64,000 nucleotides of DNA from Halomonas socia (GCF_010977575.1 NZ_CP048812.1:1736001-1800000), one strand, 5' to 3'. Counted from the first letter of the stretch, positions 46,144-55,888 are shown. The notes: generated from the sequence alone by a model not told the origin. Program-made: numbers and translations.

Positions 46144-47281
46144 TTACACGTAGCAAGGACCCTCGATAAGCGGATGGGCTTTGATGAATTTTTCGTCAAT
46201 TTCAATACCTAACCCCGGACCAGTCGGTGGTTCGACGTAGCCGTTGGCATCGAGCTTGTAAGGCTTACCGCAGATTTCGTCGCGGAAGGGGTTGTGGCGC
46301 GCCACGTCAGCTTCGAAATAGCCGGGGTTGTCTATCGAGGAAAGCAGATGGAGGGTCGCCACCATATTGATGCCGGTCGCCGAGGTGTGCGGATTCAAGG
46401 GCATTTTCCACGCAGAAGTGAGCGCTGCGATACGCAGGGTTTCGGTGATGCCCCCGTCTTGGAGAGGTCGGGTTGGGCGAAGTGAACCGCCCCGTCTTCG
46501 ATGAGGCGAGTGAACTCGAACCGCGTGTAGTGGTTTTCCCCAGCCGCCAACGGCACGGTGCCCAGCGTGGAAGCATCCTTGTAGGCACGATAATCGTGTG
46601 GCGGGAAGGGTTCTTCCAACCAGCCGATAGCGAGCTCTTCGTAGGCGGGCATGACGCGGCGTACATCGTCTGGGGTATAGCCGGTATTGGCATCCACTAG
46701 GATGTCGATGTCGTCGCCAAGTGCATCACGTACGGCACGAGCCCGGGCGATGTCGAGTTTGGGTGTATCACCGACACGCAGCTTCAGCGCCCGATATCCT
46801 TCCCTGACATAGCCTTGTGCCTCTTCGACGAGGGCCGAGGTTTCCTGCCAACCGAGCGAGATACCGCCAGCATAGGCATGTACGGCATTATGGCCGCCAC
46901 CCAGTAATCGATGAATAGGCCAGCCACATGCCTTACCACGGATATCCCACAAGGCGATATCGACGCCGCTCAATGCAAGCGCCGCGGCGGCTCCCATACC
47001 GTGGCTGGAGAGTTGCATGCGATAGATTCGGTTCCATACCGCCACTACATCGAAGGCATCCATCCCATTTAACAATTCGCTGATTGTTGTATCGATCAGC
47101 TTGGCGATTGCCCCGGGCAGCGGCCATGGTGTGCTTCTCCCCAGCCGACGATGCCTTGATCGGTTTCGACCTTCACCAAGACAGCATCGCGCTTGACGGC
47201 ACGACCGATACCCAGTGTGACGTTCTGTCCTTCCGGCACTCGATAAGAAACAGGCACGGCCTGGATACGTGTGATGCGCAT
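46144..47281 (-). CDS. Enolase-superfamily (mandelate racemase/muconate lactonizing) enzyme 1, with two one-base frameshifts
   Basis: Three frame segments make one protein of about 379 residues: MRITRIQAVPVSYRVPEGQNVTLGIGRAVKRDAVLVKVETDQGIVGWGEAHHG; then KLIDTTISELLNGMDAFDVV...GYRALKLRVGDTPKLD...ILVDANTGYTPDD...WLEEPFPPHD...AAGENHYTRFEF; then MPLNPHTSATGINMVATLHLLSSIDNPG. The joints need one more base in the C-runs at 47111-47114 and 46451-46455. The active-site set KLR (KxK-like position), DAN, EEP, GEN and the C-terminal SATG loop is that of acid-sugar dehydratases or racemases. It heads no obvious promoter of its own and follows the hydroxyacid dehydrogenase on the minus strand by 16 bases. 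Confidence 0.78.
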
Positions 47282-47297
47282 GGAAAACCTCGTTTGA

Positions 47298-48265
47298 TTA
47301 GAGTTGTGTAGACCAGCATTCCGAATTGACCAGGTTCGCTGGGCGTTCACCACACAAGATACGAATCATTTCCTCGGCTGCACCGACGCTCATGTTTCGC
47401 ATGGATGTGGAGGTGATACCCGCGACGTGTGGTGTGAGCAGCAGTCGTGGACAGCGCAGCAGAGCGCTATCATGTGGTAGTGGCTGTATATCGAAAACAT
47501 CGATCGCAGCGCCACCGATCGCCTTTTCCTGCAGCACTGCGATAAGAGCTTCGGTTTCGATCACCGGCCCCGAGAGACGTTTATTAGTACAGCGTCCGGC
47601 TTCATCAATGCCAGCCGGCGCGCATTGACCAGCCCGTGTGTTTCGTTGGTAAGCGCACAAGCGAGGACAATCGCATCACTGCGAGAGAACAGATCGTCAA
47701 GTTCGACTTCCTCTACACCATTCGGCATGCGTCCCGGCCGCCTGGACGAGCCAAGCACAGTCATTCCAAAGCCGAGAAGCCCACATTCAGCCACTCGACG
47801 ACCGATGGTGCCGACTCCGACGATGCCTAGCGTCGTCCCTCCTATTTCAGACGTTGTGGGGGCCATTTCCCGAGCAGCATCCCAGCTCTCATGCTCCAAG
47901 ATGTCGTTCATCTTCGCGACTGATCTACGTAGATGCAGCAATGCAGAGAAGCAGTATTCCGTAACCGCTTGAACGTTGACACCGGGCAAATTCGCAACTG
48001 GGATTCCTCGTGCGGTTGCCGCTTCTACGGGAATGAAATCCAGGCCTACACCGTGCCGAACGATCCCCTTGAGGTGCGGAGCATGATCCATGATATCTTC
48101 TGGTAGCTGTGCTCGTACCACAATTCCATGCGCGTCAGCGACGAGAGAGCGTAACGTTTCCGGTTGCGTATCGGGTGCTGTGACCAGGGTTGCATATGGT
48201 GCGAGAAGCGCCTCCGCATCCTCGTGAAGGGGATTTGTGAGCAAGATAACTGGTTGGTCAGGCAT
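47298..48265 (-). CDS. D-isomer 2-hydroxyacid dehydrogenase, with a one-base frameshift
   Basis: An NAD-dependent 2-hydroxyacid dehydrogenase of the phosphoglycerate dehydrogenase family. The N-terminal segment (MPDQPVILLTNPLHEDAEALLAPYATLV) leads to KGIVRHGVGLDFIPVEAA, the Rossmann motif TTLGIVGVGTIGRRVAECGLLGFGMTVLGSS and catalytic arginine region INVSRG. The frame breaks there; adding one base to the 4-base run at 47568-47571 gives VSRGPVIETEALIAVLQEKAIGGAAIDVFDIQPLP and PHVAGITSTS with the catalytic glutamate and histidine, for 322 residues in all. It overlaps the FAH gene by 8 bases. In this module it would reduce or oxidise a keto or hydroxy acid intermediate. Confidence 0.82.
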
Positions 48266-49160
48266 TGAGGCGCCCCTCCACAATGGGATTGGTCAGCGTA
48301 CCGAGTCTTTCGACTTGCGCGCTGATCATGGTATTTGGTCGCAGCCATTCAGGGGGCGTGTGCATGGCAGCAACGCCCGCCGGCGTGCCCGTGGCGATAA
48401 CCGTGCCGGGTTCGAGCGCAGACTCTCGAGAGAGAATGGAGATCAACTCAGCGACACTGAACAGCATTCGCGAAGTCGATGAATCTTGGAGATACTCTCC
48501 TTCGATGATCATTTTCACTCGCAGGGACTGTGGATTGTCGATCTCGTCCGCAGTGACGAGGTAGGGACCGAATGGCCCAAATGTTGGCTGATTCTTGCCA
48601 CGCTCCATGTAACCGTCCTGGCGAATCACCTCGCTTGCGCTGATATCATTGAAAACAGCATAACCGGCGACATACTGCAGAGCGTCGGCTACGTTCACAT
48701 TATTTGTAGTTCGACCAATTACGGCTGCCAGTTCTGCTTCATATGTGACGCCGCCGATACCTTTTGGTAGTACAATGGCCTGGCCTGGTCCAATCACTGT
48801 TTTGGGATCCTTTTCGAACATCACCGGTTCGTTGGGCGGATTCATTCCGCGTTCCGCAAGAGCATCGTGGTAATTGTGCGCAATGCCCAGGATGCGAACC
48901 GGCTGCGGAAGCGGCGCGCGAAGCTCTACCTCGTCGAGTGGAATGCGCACCTCATCGGGCAGGGCATACCGACCGATCTGCTCCACAACTTTTTCCAGTC
49001 CGTAATCAAGAAAAGCGGCAATCTGTGGCTCAATGCCTCCCAACCTTTCGTGGAGTAACGGGTGATCGAGATCGATCAAGCTTTGGTCATCGCGCGATGC
49101 ATCTCCCACCAAGATACCTGCCCGGCTAGTGCCGCTGTGTTGAAACGTAACAAAACGCAT
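48258..49160 (-). CDS. Fumarylacetoacetate hydrolase (FAH)-family enzyme
   Basis: A 300-residue FAH-fold enzyme. ILGIAHNYHDALAERGMNPPNEPVMFEKDPKTVIGPGQAIVLPKGIGGVTYEAELAAVIGR contains the metal-binding acidic residues (E-x-E) of the family, and GYAVFNDISASEVIRQDG follows. The C-terminus includes LEPGTVIATGTPAGVAAM. Members include 2-keto-3-deoxy-L-fuconate hydrolases, ureidoglycolate lyases and oxaloacetate decarboxylases. AGGAGG precedes the ATG at 49160. Together with two enolase-superfamily enzymes it suggests acid-sugar catabolism: dehydration to a 2-keto-3-deoxy acid followed by hydrolysis or cleavage. Confidence 0.83.
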   Translation of the reverse strand: MRFVTFQHSGTSRAGILVGDASRDDQSLIDLDHPLLHERLGGIEPQIAAFLDYGLEKVVEQIGRYALPDEVRIPLDEVELRAPLPQPVRILGIAHNYHDALAERGMNPPNEPVMFEKDPKTVIGPGQAIVLPKGIGGVTYEAELAAVIGRTTNNVNVADALQYVAGYAVFNDISASEVIRQDGYMERGKNQPTFGPFGPYLVTADEIDNPQSLRVKMIIEGEYLQDSSTSRMLFSVAELISILSRESALEPGTVIATGTPAGVAAMHTPPEWLRPNTMISAQVERLGTLTNPIVEGRLNA

Positions 49161-49174
49161 CAGTACCTCCTGGA

Positions 49175-50314
49175 TCAGGCATCGCGGTATTTTTCGATGA
49201 CCGAGCGATCGATTTCGATGCCGAGGCCTGCACCGTCGGGTATTCTTACTTTGCCGTTTACCTGTGTGATCGGCTCGCAAGCAAGATGATCACGGAAAGG
49301 GTTTTCACATTGTTCGAATTCGAGCATGGGCTGGAATGGGAAGAGGCTCGGCGGCTGATCCGGTAGTGCGGCCAGGAAATGAATGGTGGCGGCAAGCCCC
49401 ACTGCGGAGCCCCAGGCATGGGGCACACACTCGACACCATGGGCTGAGGCAAGGGTCGCGATCTTCTTGGACTCTGTCAGCCCACCTGCAGCACAGACAT
49501 CCGGTTGCACAATGTCCATCGCCTTGCGTGTTATCGTGTCGCGAAAGCCCCAGCGGGTGAAACCATTTTCGCCACCAGCGACTGCCATATCCAGGGCACG
49601 TGTGACCTCGACATAACCATCGATATCTTCCGGCGAGATCGGCTCCTCGAACCACTCGATATTCAATTGCTCGAGTTTCCGACCGAGACGAATGGCGGTC
49701 GGCACTGAAAAGCAATGGTTGGCATCGACCATCAGGCGGATACTAGGACCAACTGCTTCACGCACGGCAGCAACACGCTCATAATCATGTTCTATCGAGC
49801 CTAGCCCGATTTTCATTTTGATTGCCTTGAAGCCGTCTTGAACGTAGCCCTGCGCTTCTTCAACGGCCTCAGCGATAAGTCGGTCGGTGTTAGTGAAATA
49901 GAGGCCGGTAGCATAGGCATCGACTTCGGTACGGAAGGCGCCGCCAAGCAGTTTGTGAATAGGTTTTCCGCAGGCTTTTCCAATAATGTCCCAGAGCGCG
50001 ATGTCAATGCCGCTAATGGCGGCGATTGCCATGCCTGATTGACCGTAGTCCTTAATGCGGTTGTAAAGGAATTCCCAAATCACTTCCACATCAAATGGAT
50101 CACGGCCGATGATATGGGAGCTGAGCTGGGTATCGATAAAAGCTTTGGCGACGGCAGGTGGGCCGTAGCATTCCCCCCATCCGATAATACCATCACTCGT
50201 TTCAATTTCTACCAAGCATGTTCCCCGACGTTTATATAGCCATCCACGTGAAGAGGTAAAAGGGGCTTCCACTGCGGAACTGATTACGTGACAGGTTACG
50301 TTCTTGATTTTCAT
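49175..50314 (-). CDS. Enolase-superfamily (mandelate racemase/muconate lactonizing) enzyme 2
   Basis: A 379-residue enzyme. The capping domain ends in GWGECYGPPAVAKAFI. The barrel carries the catalytic pair KAIKMKIG (KxK), then LMVDANHCF, WFEEPISPED and AVAGGENGFTRWGF as metal ligands, and a histidine in CVPHAWGSAVGLAA, as in mandelate racemase-type acid-sugar dehydratases and galactarolactone cycloisomerases. No frameshift is present, unlike the first copy. It is the first enzyme gene behind the TctABC transporter on this strand. The substrate is not determined. Confidence 0.85.
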   Translation of the reverse strand: MKIKNVTCHVISSAVEAPFTSSRGWLYKRRGTCLVEIETSDGIIGWGECYGPPAVAKAFIDTQLSSHIIGRDPFDVEVIWEFLYNRIKDYGQSGMAIAAISGIDIALWDIIGKACGKPIHKLLGGAFRTEVDAYATGLYFTNTDRLIAEAVEEAQGYVQDGFKAIKMKIGLGSIEHDYERVAAVREAVGPSIRLMVDANHCFSVPTAIRLGRKLEQLNIEWFEEPISPEDIDGYVEVTRALDMAVAGGENGFTRWGFRDTITRKAMDIVQPDVCAAGGLTESKKIATLASAHGVECVPHAWGSAVGLAATIHFLAALPDQPPSLFPFQPMLEFEQCENPFRDHLACEPITQVNGKVRIPDGAGLGIEIDRSVIEKYRDA

Positions 50315-50348
50315 TTATTCGACTCCAACTGAGATTATGAAAATTTAT

Positions 50349-51842
50349 TTATCCATTCTTTGCGCTTTTCCACTTTGCGATCGCCGTGGGGAGTATCAGT
50401 GCGGCAAGCGCGATCGCTAGTATTACGGCCGATACCGGTCGTGTTACGAAGGTTGTCCAGTCGCCACCACTAATGACCAAGGCGCGGCGCATTTCCGATT
50501 CTAAGAGAGGTCCAAGGATCACACCGATGACCATGGGGTAAACGGACAGCCGCGCCAGTGTTGCTAGAAATCCGAAGACACCCAGTCCCAGCATGACAAC
50601 GACATCGAACCACTGATTTCCAAGGGAGTAGGTGCCGACAACGGCAAGGACAAAGAGTGCAGGCGTAAGCAGGTGCCGTGGCACATCGAGTACTCGGACG
50701 AAAAAACGAAAGCCAATTAATCCTACAATGATGATCGCAATGGTCGCGATCAACATAGAGGCGAGGATGTTCCATACTAGATCGCCGCTAGTATCGAATA
50801 GCCGTGGGCCGGGCTGCACGCCGTGAATCATGAGCCCGCCAAGTAGCATTGCGGTGACCGTATCTCCGGGTATGCCGAGCGTCAGTAGTGGAATCAGGGA
50901 CCCACCCGTTACGCCGTTATTGGCAGCCTCAGATGCAACGATGCCTCCAGGCGCACCTTTACCGTAGTTCTCCCTATCGGGATCGAAGCGCTTTGCCTGA
51001 TCGTAGGCTATCAATGAACCAACACTGCCACCGAGTGCAGGCATGATCCCTAACGCAACACCTATGAATCCGGATCGTATGCTATTGACGGCTTGAAATC
51101 GCCATTCCCGGAACGAGGGCAGCATTCCCTTGAGGCTCTTAGGAGCTTTGGCGTGCATATCCGTTTGGAACATGGAGCTCATCAATTCTGGAATCACGAG
51201 CAAGCCGATGAGCGCTGGCATGATATTAATGCCCCTCATTAACTCCATCGTGCCGAATGTCCATCGTGCTTGGCCAGTAATTTGATCAAGCCCCACCACT
51301 GAGAGACCAACACCGATCACCACGCTAAGAATTCCCTTGAGAGCGGTTCCAGGGATGACAGAAGCAATAACCACCATCCCAAGCAGGGCGACCGCAGCAT
51401 ATTCGGCGGCTCCGAGCTTGAGTGCCAGTCTCGCTAGCGGTGGAGCGATGGTGACTAGGGATAACCAGGCGATAATGCCTCCGGTTACTGAGGCGACTAG
51501 TGCCCAGCCATAGGCACGCACGGCTTGGCCTTTTCGCGCCATGGGGTGGCCATCAATTGAAGTGATGATGGCCGATGGAGTCCCTGGGATATTCAGCAGG
51601 ATAGCGGGTATAGAGCCGCCTGACATTGATCCTACATACAGGCCGATCATCATGCTAATTGCAACATCCCCAGGTAATGCAAAGGTCAATGGGATAAACA
51701 GAGCCACGCCCATGGTTGCCGTCAGCCCAGGCGTTGCGCCGAAGGTAAAGCCAATTGCAACGCCTAAAAATATCAATAGTACTGTCACTGGTTGTGACAG
51801 CACGAAAACTAGGGAACCGCCAAGGCTGTAGAGAATGTCCAT
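50349..51842 (-). CDS. tctA: Tripartite tricarboxylate transporter large membrane subunit
   Basis: A 497-residue membrane protein with about twelve transmembrane segments. The family-specific N-terminal sequence GFTFGATPGLTATMGVALFIPLTF and GLYVGSMSGGSIPAILLNIPGTPSAIITSIDGHPMARKGQA are diagnostic of TctA. The duplicated second half carries GIMPALGGSVGSLIAYDQAKRFD and ASEAANNGVTGGSLIPLLTLGIPGDTVTAMLLGGL. It follows tctB by 18 bases. It forms the secondary transport channel with TctB, driven by an ion gradient, and takes ligand from TctC. Confidence 0.92.
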   Translation of the reverse strand: MDILYSLGGSLVFVLSQPVTVLLIFLGVAIGFTFGATPGLTATMGVALFIPLTFALPGDVAISMMIGLYVGSMSGGSIPAILLNIPGTPSAIITSIDGHPMARKGQAVRAYGWALVASVTGGIIAWLSLVTIAPPLARLALKLGAAEYAAVALLGMVVIASVIPGTALKGILSVVIGVGLSVVGLDQITGQARWTFGTMELMRGINIMPALIGLLVIPELMSSMFQTDMHAKAPKSLKGMLPSFREWRFQAVNSIRSGFIGVALGIMPALGGSVGSLIAYDQAKRFDPDRENYGKGAPGGIVASEAANNGVTGGSLIPLLTLGIPGDTVTAMLLGGLMIHGVQPGPRLFDTSGDLVWNILASMLIATIAIIIVGLIGFRFFVRVLDVPRHLLTPALFVLAVVGTYSLGNQWFDVVVMLGLGVFGFLATLARLSVYPMVIGVILGPLLESEMRRALVISGGDWTTFVTRPVSAVILAIALAALILPTAIAKWKSAKNG

Positions 51843-51860
51843 TCGTCTTGTCTCCTGTTT

Positions 51861-52346
51861 TTACCTTAGTGGTACCTTGAGAACATGTACAAAAAGAGCC
51901 CAGACACCGGTGCAAAACAGAGTGGCGGTGACACAAAGCACAGTAAGGCCTCGGCGCGTTAGAGTACGCCTTCCAGCTAACAAGCTGCTTAGGATAATAA
52001 AGAAAATTATTGTGGTGAAAAGAAAGTTAAGTTGACGCCAGGAAAATATATAAGCGGTTAGGATGATAAGAGTCGGTGCTCCAATAACTAGAGCCTGTCT
52101 TGGAGTGGCTGCATCTTTGTCGCTGTCGGAGCACCGTACCCTAACCCAAGTGGCCATGTCCTGAACAAACATAGTTAAAGATAAAATGACAATAATTAGT
52201 ATTACGAACCTTGGTATGGCGCCAGCACTAATGATTCCACGTGAATCAATTGCAGGAAGCTCGAAAGCCGGTTGAAAAAGAATTGCACATAAACTGAGTA
52301 GTACCAGTGCAACCAACCCACTAGCAGTCAAGCGTAAGATTGACAT
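51861..52346 (-). CDS. tctB: Tripartite tricarboxylate transporter small membrane subunit
   Basis: A 161-residue protein with four hydrophobic stretches (LTASGLVALVLLSLCAILF; FVILIIVILSLTMFVQDM; LVIGAPTLIILTAYIFS; FLFTTIIFFIILSSLLAG) separated by a charged loop, the usual TctB topology. Sequence conservation in this family is low, so the call leans on topology and on its position between tctC and tctA. It is visibly AT-rich. Confidence 0.8.
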   Translation of the reverse strand: MSILRLTASGLVALVLLSLCAILFQPAFELPAIDSRGIISAGAIPRFVILIIVILSLTMFVQDMATWVRVRCSDSDKDAATPRQALVIGAPTLIILTAYIFSWRQLNFLFTTIIFFIILSSLLAGRRTLTRRGLTVLCVTATLFCTGVWALFVHVLKVPLR

Positions 52347-52403
52347 GGCATAGCCTCCCGTGGGCCCGGCGGCTAAACCACCGGGCTGTAGCTAACCAGG
52401 AAA

Positions 52404-53381
52404 TTAACTTTCGAATACTTCGCTGGCTACCTGCTTAATAGCCTCAGATACGTCCTTGATTTCTTGTTCAAGTTCTTCACCATGAATTGGGCTTAATTCA
52501 AAGCCGTTGTCCTCGGCGAATTTTATAAATTCATCACTATTGATGGCGTTATAGAACGCTTTTGTTAGCTTCTCACGTACTTCTGGATCAAGATTGGCAG
52601 GAGCCTCAATGTAGCCCATTTGCACAACAGGCCCATAGGGAAAGACGTCATAACCTATCTCTTCGAATGTTGGGACATCAGGGAGTGCGTCGATTCGTTC
52701 GTCAGCAAATATGCCGATAGGAATCAAATCGCCTGATTCTATTTGTTCTATGGTTTCACTGGGCTTGAGTACGCCTGCATCGATATGTCTGCCCATCAAA
52801 TCTCTAATTACGCTCGATCCTCCAGTTTGAGGCACGTGACGATAATCAGTATCGGCGGCACGAGCTGTCATAGCAGCGAAAATATGGTTTAGATTGTTAG
52901 TTCCTGGCGTACCGATAGTAATATCGCCAGGATTGTTCTTCATGTTCTGAAGAAATGCATCGAGGGTATCGTGCTCACTTTCTCCTGGCACGACAAGTAT
53001 CAAAGGATCGACTGACAGGCGGATGATATGTGTGAAATGATCATTTTCGAGTGGTGCCCTGTTCTGGGCGATGATCGCTAGAGTGGAGCTGGTTCCGTTA
53101 CCAATGGTGTAGCCGTCTGGCTGGGCAGTAGCGACTTCTCCCATCCCCACTGCTCCAGTGCCTCCGGGAATGTTCTCGATAACTGTTGAAACTCCTTCTT
53201 CTTCTAATAGCGGTTGTAGTCTTCGAGCCATTATGTCGTTTGACCCACCTGGGTTCCAAGGGATGACCCAGCGTACATCTCTATCCGGATAGGACGACTG
53301 GGCGACGGCTTGGGAAGTAGCAGCCGACACAAGCATTGCGGAGGCAAAGGCAGCGATGGCGAGATTCGTGAGCTTACTCAT
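52404..53381 (-). CDS. tctC: Tripartite tricarboxylate transporter binding protein (Bug/TctC family)
   Basis: A 325-residue periplasmic binding protein. The signal peptide MSKLTNLAIAAFASAMLVSAATSQAVAQ is followed by SSYPDRDVRWVIPWNPGGSNDIMARRL, the Bug-family start. ENIPGGTGAVGMGEVATAQPDGYTIGNGTSSTLA and IGTPGTNNLNHIFAAMTARA form the ligand loops. The ATG at 53381 opens straight into the signal sequence and has GGAG 12 bases upstream. It is the first gene of the minus-strand operon tctCBA and the enolase-superfamily/FAH/dehydrogenase genes; a carboxylate such as an acid sugar is the likely ligand. Confidence 0.88.
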   Translation of the reverse strand: MSKLTNLAIAAFASAMLVSAATSQAVAQSSYPDRDVRWVIPWNPGGSNDIMARRLQPLLEEEGVSTVIENIPGGTGAVGMGEVATAQPDGYTIGNGTSSTLAIIAQNRAPLENDHFTHIIRLSVDPLILVVPGESEHDTLDAFLQNMKNNPGDITIGTPGTNNLNHIFAAMTARAADTDYRHVPQTGGSSVIRDLMGRHIDAGVLKPSETIEQIESGDLIPIGIFADERIDALPDVPTFEEIGYDVFPYGPVVQMGYIEAPANLDPEVREKLTKAFYNAINSDEFIKFAEDNGFELSPIHGEELEQEIKDVSEAIKQVASEVFES

Positions 53382-53395
53382 GGTAGTGGCACTCC

Positions 53396-53427
53396 GTTGT
53401 ATTTTGTTATAACATGCATCATACAAC
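53396..53427. promoter_or_regulatory. Inverted repeat in the tctC promoter, possible GntR operator
   Basis: GTTGTAT and ATACAAC are inverted across an 18-base AT-rich centre just upstream of the tctC gene. TTGTAT/ATACAA half-sites are common for FCD-type GntR regulators, and such a gene lies 1.1 kb away. The wide spacing keeps confidence low. Confidence 0.4.
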
Positions 53428-53596
53428 GTGAAGATGGAGCATTGAGCCAGCCCTGTCAAACATCACGCACTAAGACCTTTGTCGAGTATGCTTATGCACA
53501 AGCCATCTTAGGTTCGACGAGCACATGCTCAGCGGAAGGGGGCCAATTGAAGCGGATCCCCCGATAAACCCCATAATGTGAGCCGCGGAGGTGTTC

Positions 53597-53728
53597 ATGC
53601 CCAAGAAGACCCGCGTCGGTTTCCTGATGAACTCCAGGCGGGTGTGGTGAGCCTGATGATCGACAAGGGCCTCTGTTGTCGAGGTCGCCTGTCGCTTGGG
53701 TGTCGGGTGCTGCGTTCTGGATCGCTAG
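53597..53728 (+). pseudogene. Remnant of an IS3-type transposase OrfA
   Basis: GGAG precedes an ATG that reads MPKKTR; with a small frame correction it continues RRFPDELQAGVVSLMIDKGL and then SVVEVACRLGVGCCVLDR, the helix-turn-helix of IS3-family OrfA proteins. The remainder of the element is missing. It marks a former insertion between tctCBA and the GntR gene. Confidence 0.5.
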
Positions 53729-54531
53729 CACCGCAAGCATCGCCATCAGGTTTCTGGAACCTCGCTGTGGAAGGAGCGTGTCGCTACGCTGAGGTCAACA
53801 AGAAGCCATGCATAACCTTCAGATGGCACAAGATATTTAAAATGCGGCAGCCTTCTTTGCCCGAAAGTCAAGCTGGATATTCCAGTCCACGTAGTCCTGA
53901 TGGCCATCATCAGGCCTGTGCTTCACGAGGTCAGAGTGATTCATCGTCAAAATGGTGGCAGTTACAACAGTCATTGCATCGCCAGAGGGCTGCAACGCCC
54001 TGGCAGGCCCGTAGCTTGATGCTAGAAACCGGGGTAGAGGCATGGCAGGGTGCCGGTGGTGCCTAATCTGCTGGACCGATAGCTTGTGGTGGCGGAAGCT
54101 AACTGAGGCTGGATGGCCGACTACATTCTTATACAACTGGTGTTGGACGACGGCATAGAGATGGTCGTGGGACCTCGGCAGCCGAGAGCGAATCAATATA
54201 TCATTCCGATCACTGCAGCAAATACTCGCCGCATGAGCACTGCGACACGCTGGCTCGGCACAGGGTTCCAGGCCTTGCTAAGCCTCAAGGGAAGCTGCTG
54301 GAACCATGCCGTAATGAGGGGCTTCTTCGGCTCACCGCAAAGCTAGTGGCTGGCTGACCAGCCAGTACGCGAATCGCCAGGTGCCACGTGATCAGCCACA
54401 TCGGGATGGATACAAACAGCTGCCGGCTCCTCTCGACCCTGAGCTACCGGATGCCGCGGCAGATTGAGCTGGCGGCTGTGGCTTGAAAATGCGTCCCTAT
54501 GACTTGATCAGAACAAGCAGGGGTAAGGAGA
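53729..54531. other. Gene-poor stretch, no recognisable feature
   Basis: Only short open frames with no family resemblance are present (for example a 77-codon frame from 54113). The stretch separates a transposase remnant from the GntR gene and looks like decayed mobile or foreign DNA. I can support no gene here. Confidence 0.4.
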
Positions 54532-54534
54532 ATG

Positions 54535-55269
54535 ATGAGCAACCGAACGAATGACGTACCGCTACGCAAACTCGAGCGCGAGCCATTGTGGGATCGTGCA
54601 CATTCACAGCTTCGTGAGGCGCTGCTAACGGGAAAGTTTGAGCCGGGAAAGGGGCTGACGCTGCGTTATCTCGCTGATATGCTTGGTATATCAGTTACTC
54701 CTGTGCGAGATGCTGTAATGCGGTTGGTTGCAGAGGGTGTCTTGCGTCAAGGACCTAGGAATTCTGCGATAGTGCCTCAGATCGGTGCAGAGGAGCTAAG
54801 GCACTTGATAATTATTCGCTGTGAGCTGGAGGGACGGGCAGCGTTTGAGGCAGCTAGCCGGGCTACGCCATTGGCAGTCCAGAGCTTGGAAAAATCTCTA
54901 CAAACGATGGATCAGTCAGCCGTCGATCGTGATTACCAGAAGTATTTGGATGCTCACCGGGAGTTTCATTTTGGTATCTATAATCTTGCTGCCATCCCTC
55001 CTATGGCTGCCATGATCGAAAATCTCTGGCTAAGGTGTGGTCCCCTACTCTCGTTAGTAACGCCAAGTTATATCCGTATTCTCAAGCGAACGAACTATCA
55101 TATCGATATCTTGGCAGCTATACGTAACGCGGATTCGAATGGCGCGAGACAAGCAATCGTTTCCGACATTGAGCAAGCCGCTCAGTACTTTCATAGCTTG
55201 ATGGATGATGACGGCTATATTCGACGGCGTAGGCGAACCATTGATCCACCCACTTTACCATGGCCGTGA
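54535..55269 (+). CDS. GntR-family regulator with FCD domain
   Basis: A 244-residue regulator. The winged-helix part is LWDRAHSQLREALLTGKFEPGKGLTLRYLADMLGISVTPVRDAVMRLVAEGVL, with SVTPVRDAV replacing the usual SRTPVREA. The FCD domain follows (LRHLIIIRCELEGRAAFEAASRA ... HREFHFGIYNLAAIPPMAAMIENLWLRCGPL). AAGGAG at 54525-54530 suits the second ATG at 54535 better than the one three bases earlier. It probably regulates the divergent tct/acid-sugar operon. Confidence 0.82.
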   Translation: MSNRTNDVPLRKLEREPLWDRAHSQLREALLTGKFEPGKGLTLRYLADMLGISVTPVRDAVMRLVAEGVLRQGPRNSAIVPQIGAEELRHLIIIRCELEGRAAFEAASRATPLAVQSLEKSLQTMDQSAVDRDYQKYLDAHREFHFGIYNLAAIPPMAAMIENLWLRCGPLLSLVTPSYIRILKRTNYHIDILAAIRNADSNGARQAIVSDIEQAAQYFHSLMDDDGYIRRRRRTIDPPTLPWP

Positions 55270-55470
55270 GATGGTACTGAGCGCACATCCTAGTTGTTGA
55301 GCAATGGCTCGAATCGAGAGATGAGCGCGCATCAATCTCTGGGTAGCGTGGATGGCGTCTTGTCGGGATAAGAACTGAACTCCCCGTCGTTGGATGACGG
55401 GATCAGCGTAGGGGGCAGGCCGCTTCGAGAAATGATGCGCCGGCATGGCCGCTTACCACCCGGTAGATCA
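55270..55470 (-). pseudogene. Possible IS30-type transposase helix-turn-helix remnant
   Basis: The minus strand reads SRQDAIHATQRLMRAHLSIRAIAQQLGCALSTIS and resembles the N-terminal helix-turn-helix of IS30-type transposases (SIRAIARxLGRSPSTIS). It has no catalytic part. Short and uncertain. Confidence 0.35.
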
Positions 55471-55650
55471 GTAACGGTGCTTCACGGACGCGCTGGCGAT
55501 GCACGTCATGCACCAGGCATGGTCGCAGCCGCTGCAGACAGACGGGATCCGGTCATCGGGCGCTGGTTGGAGCCGAAGCGTCTGAAGGTCCAAGAACTCG
55601 TGGTGGATGACGGTGAAACCCTTCCAGAACAGGTTGAACGGGGGTAGCAT
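55468..55650 (-). pseudogene. ISL3-type transposase N-terminal remnant
   Basis: The frame begins MLPPFNLFWKGFTVIHHEFLDLQTLRLQPAPDD and has CSGCDHAWC, matching the position of the N-terminal zinc finger of ISL3-family transposases. The DDE domain is absent. With the adjacent IS30-like scrap it forms a patch of insertion-sequence debris at the junction with the cat-ben cluster. Confidence 0.45.
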
Positions 55651-55888
55651 CCACGGTAATGGCGGTGTCCGTAAGCTGACGTTTTGGCGAATATAAGCTT
55701 ACTAGGATTTACCGCCGTTTCTCTATTCTGCCTTCGCCTAAACTCCTGCCCGTTTCACGCTGATCTGCGATGAACCTCTTTTTTTGTCTGGCGTGATACT
55801 GCCAACTTCTCGTCAAAGAAAAATTAGCACGCTCATCAAAAAGTACTTATGCTAGTAACAGGTTCTCTGTCTGCAATGGAGGTGGCGC
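55651..55888. other. Intergenic region before the enoyl-CoA hydratase gene
   Basis: No gene is visible. The second half is AT-rich and probably carries the promoter of the hydratase gene. GGAGG lies 6 bases before its ATG. Confidence 0.4.

Noticed and set aside
54113-54346. 77-codon plus-strand frame in the gene-poor stretch
   Set aside because: No ribosome binding site, no recognisable motif, and surrounded by insertion-sequence debris.
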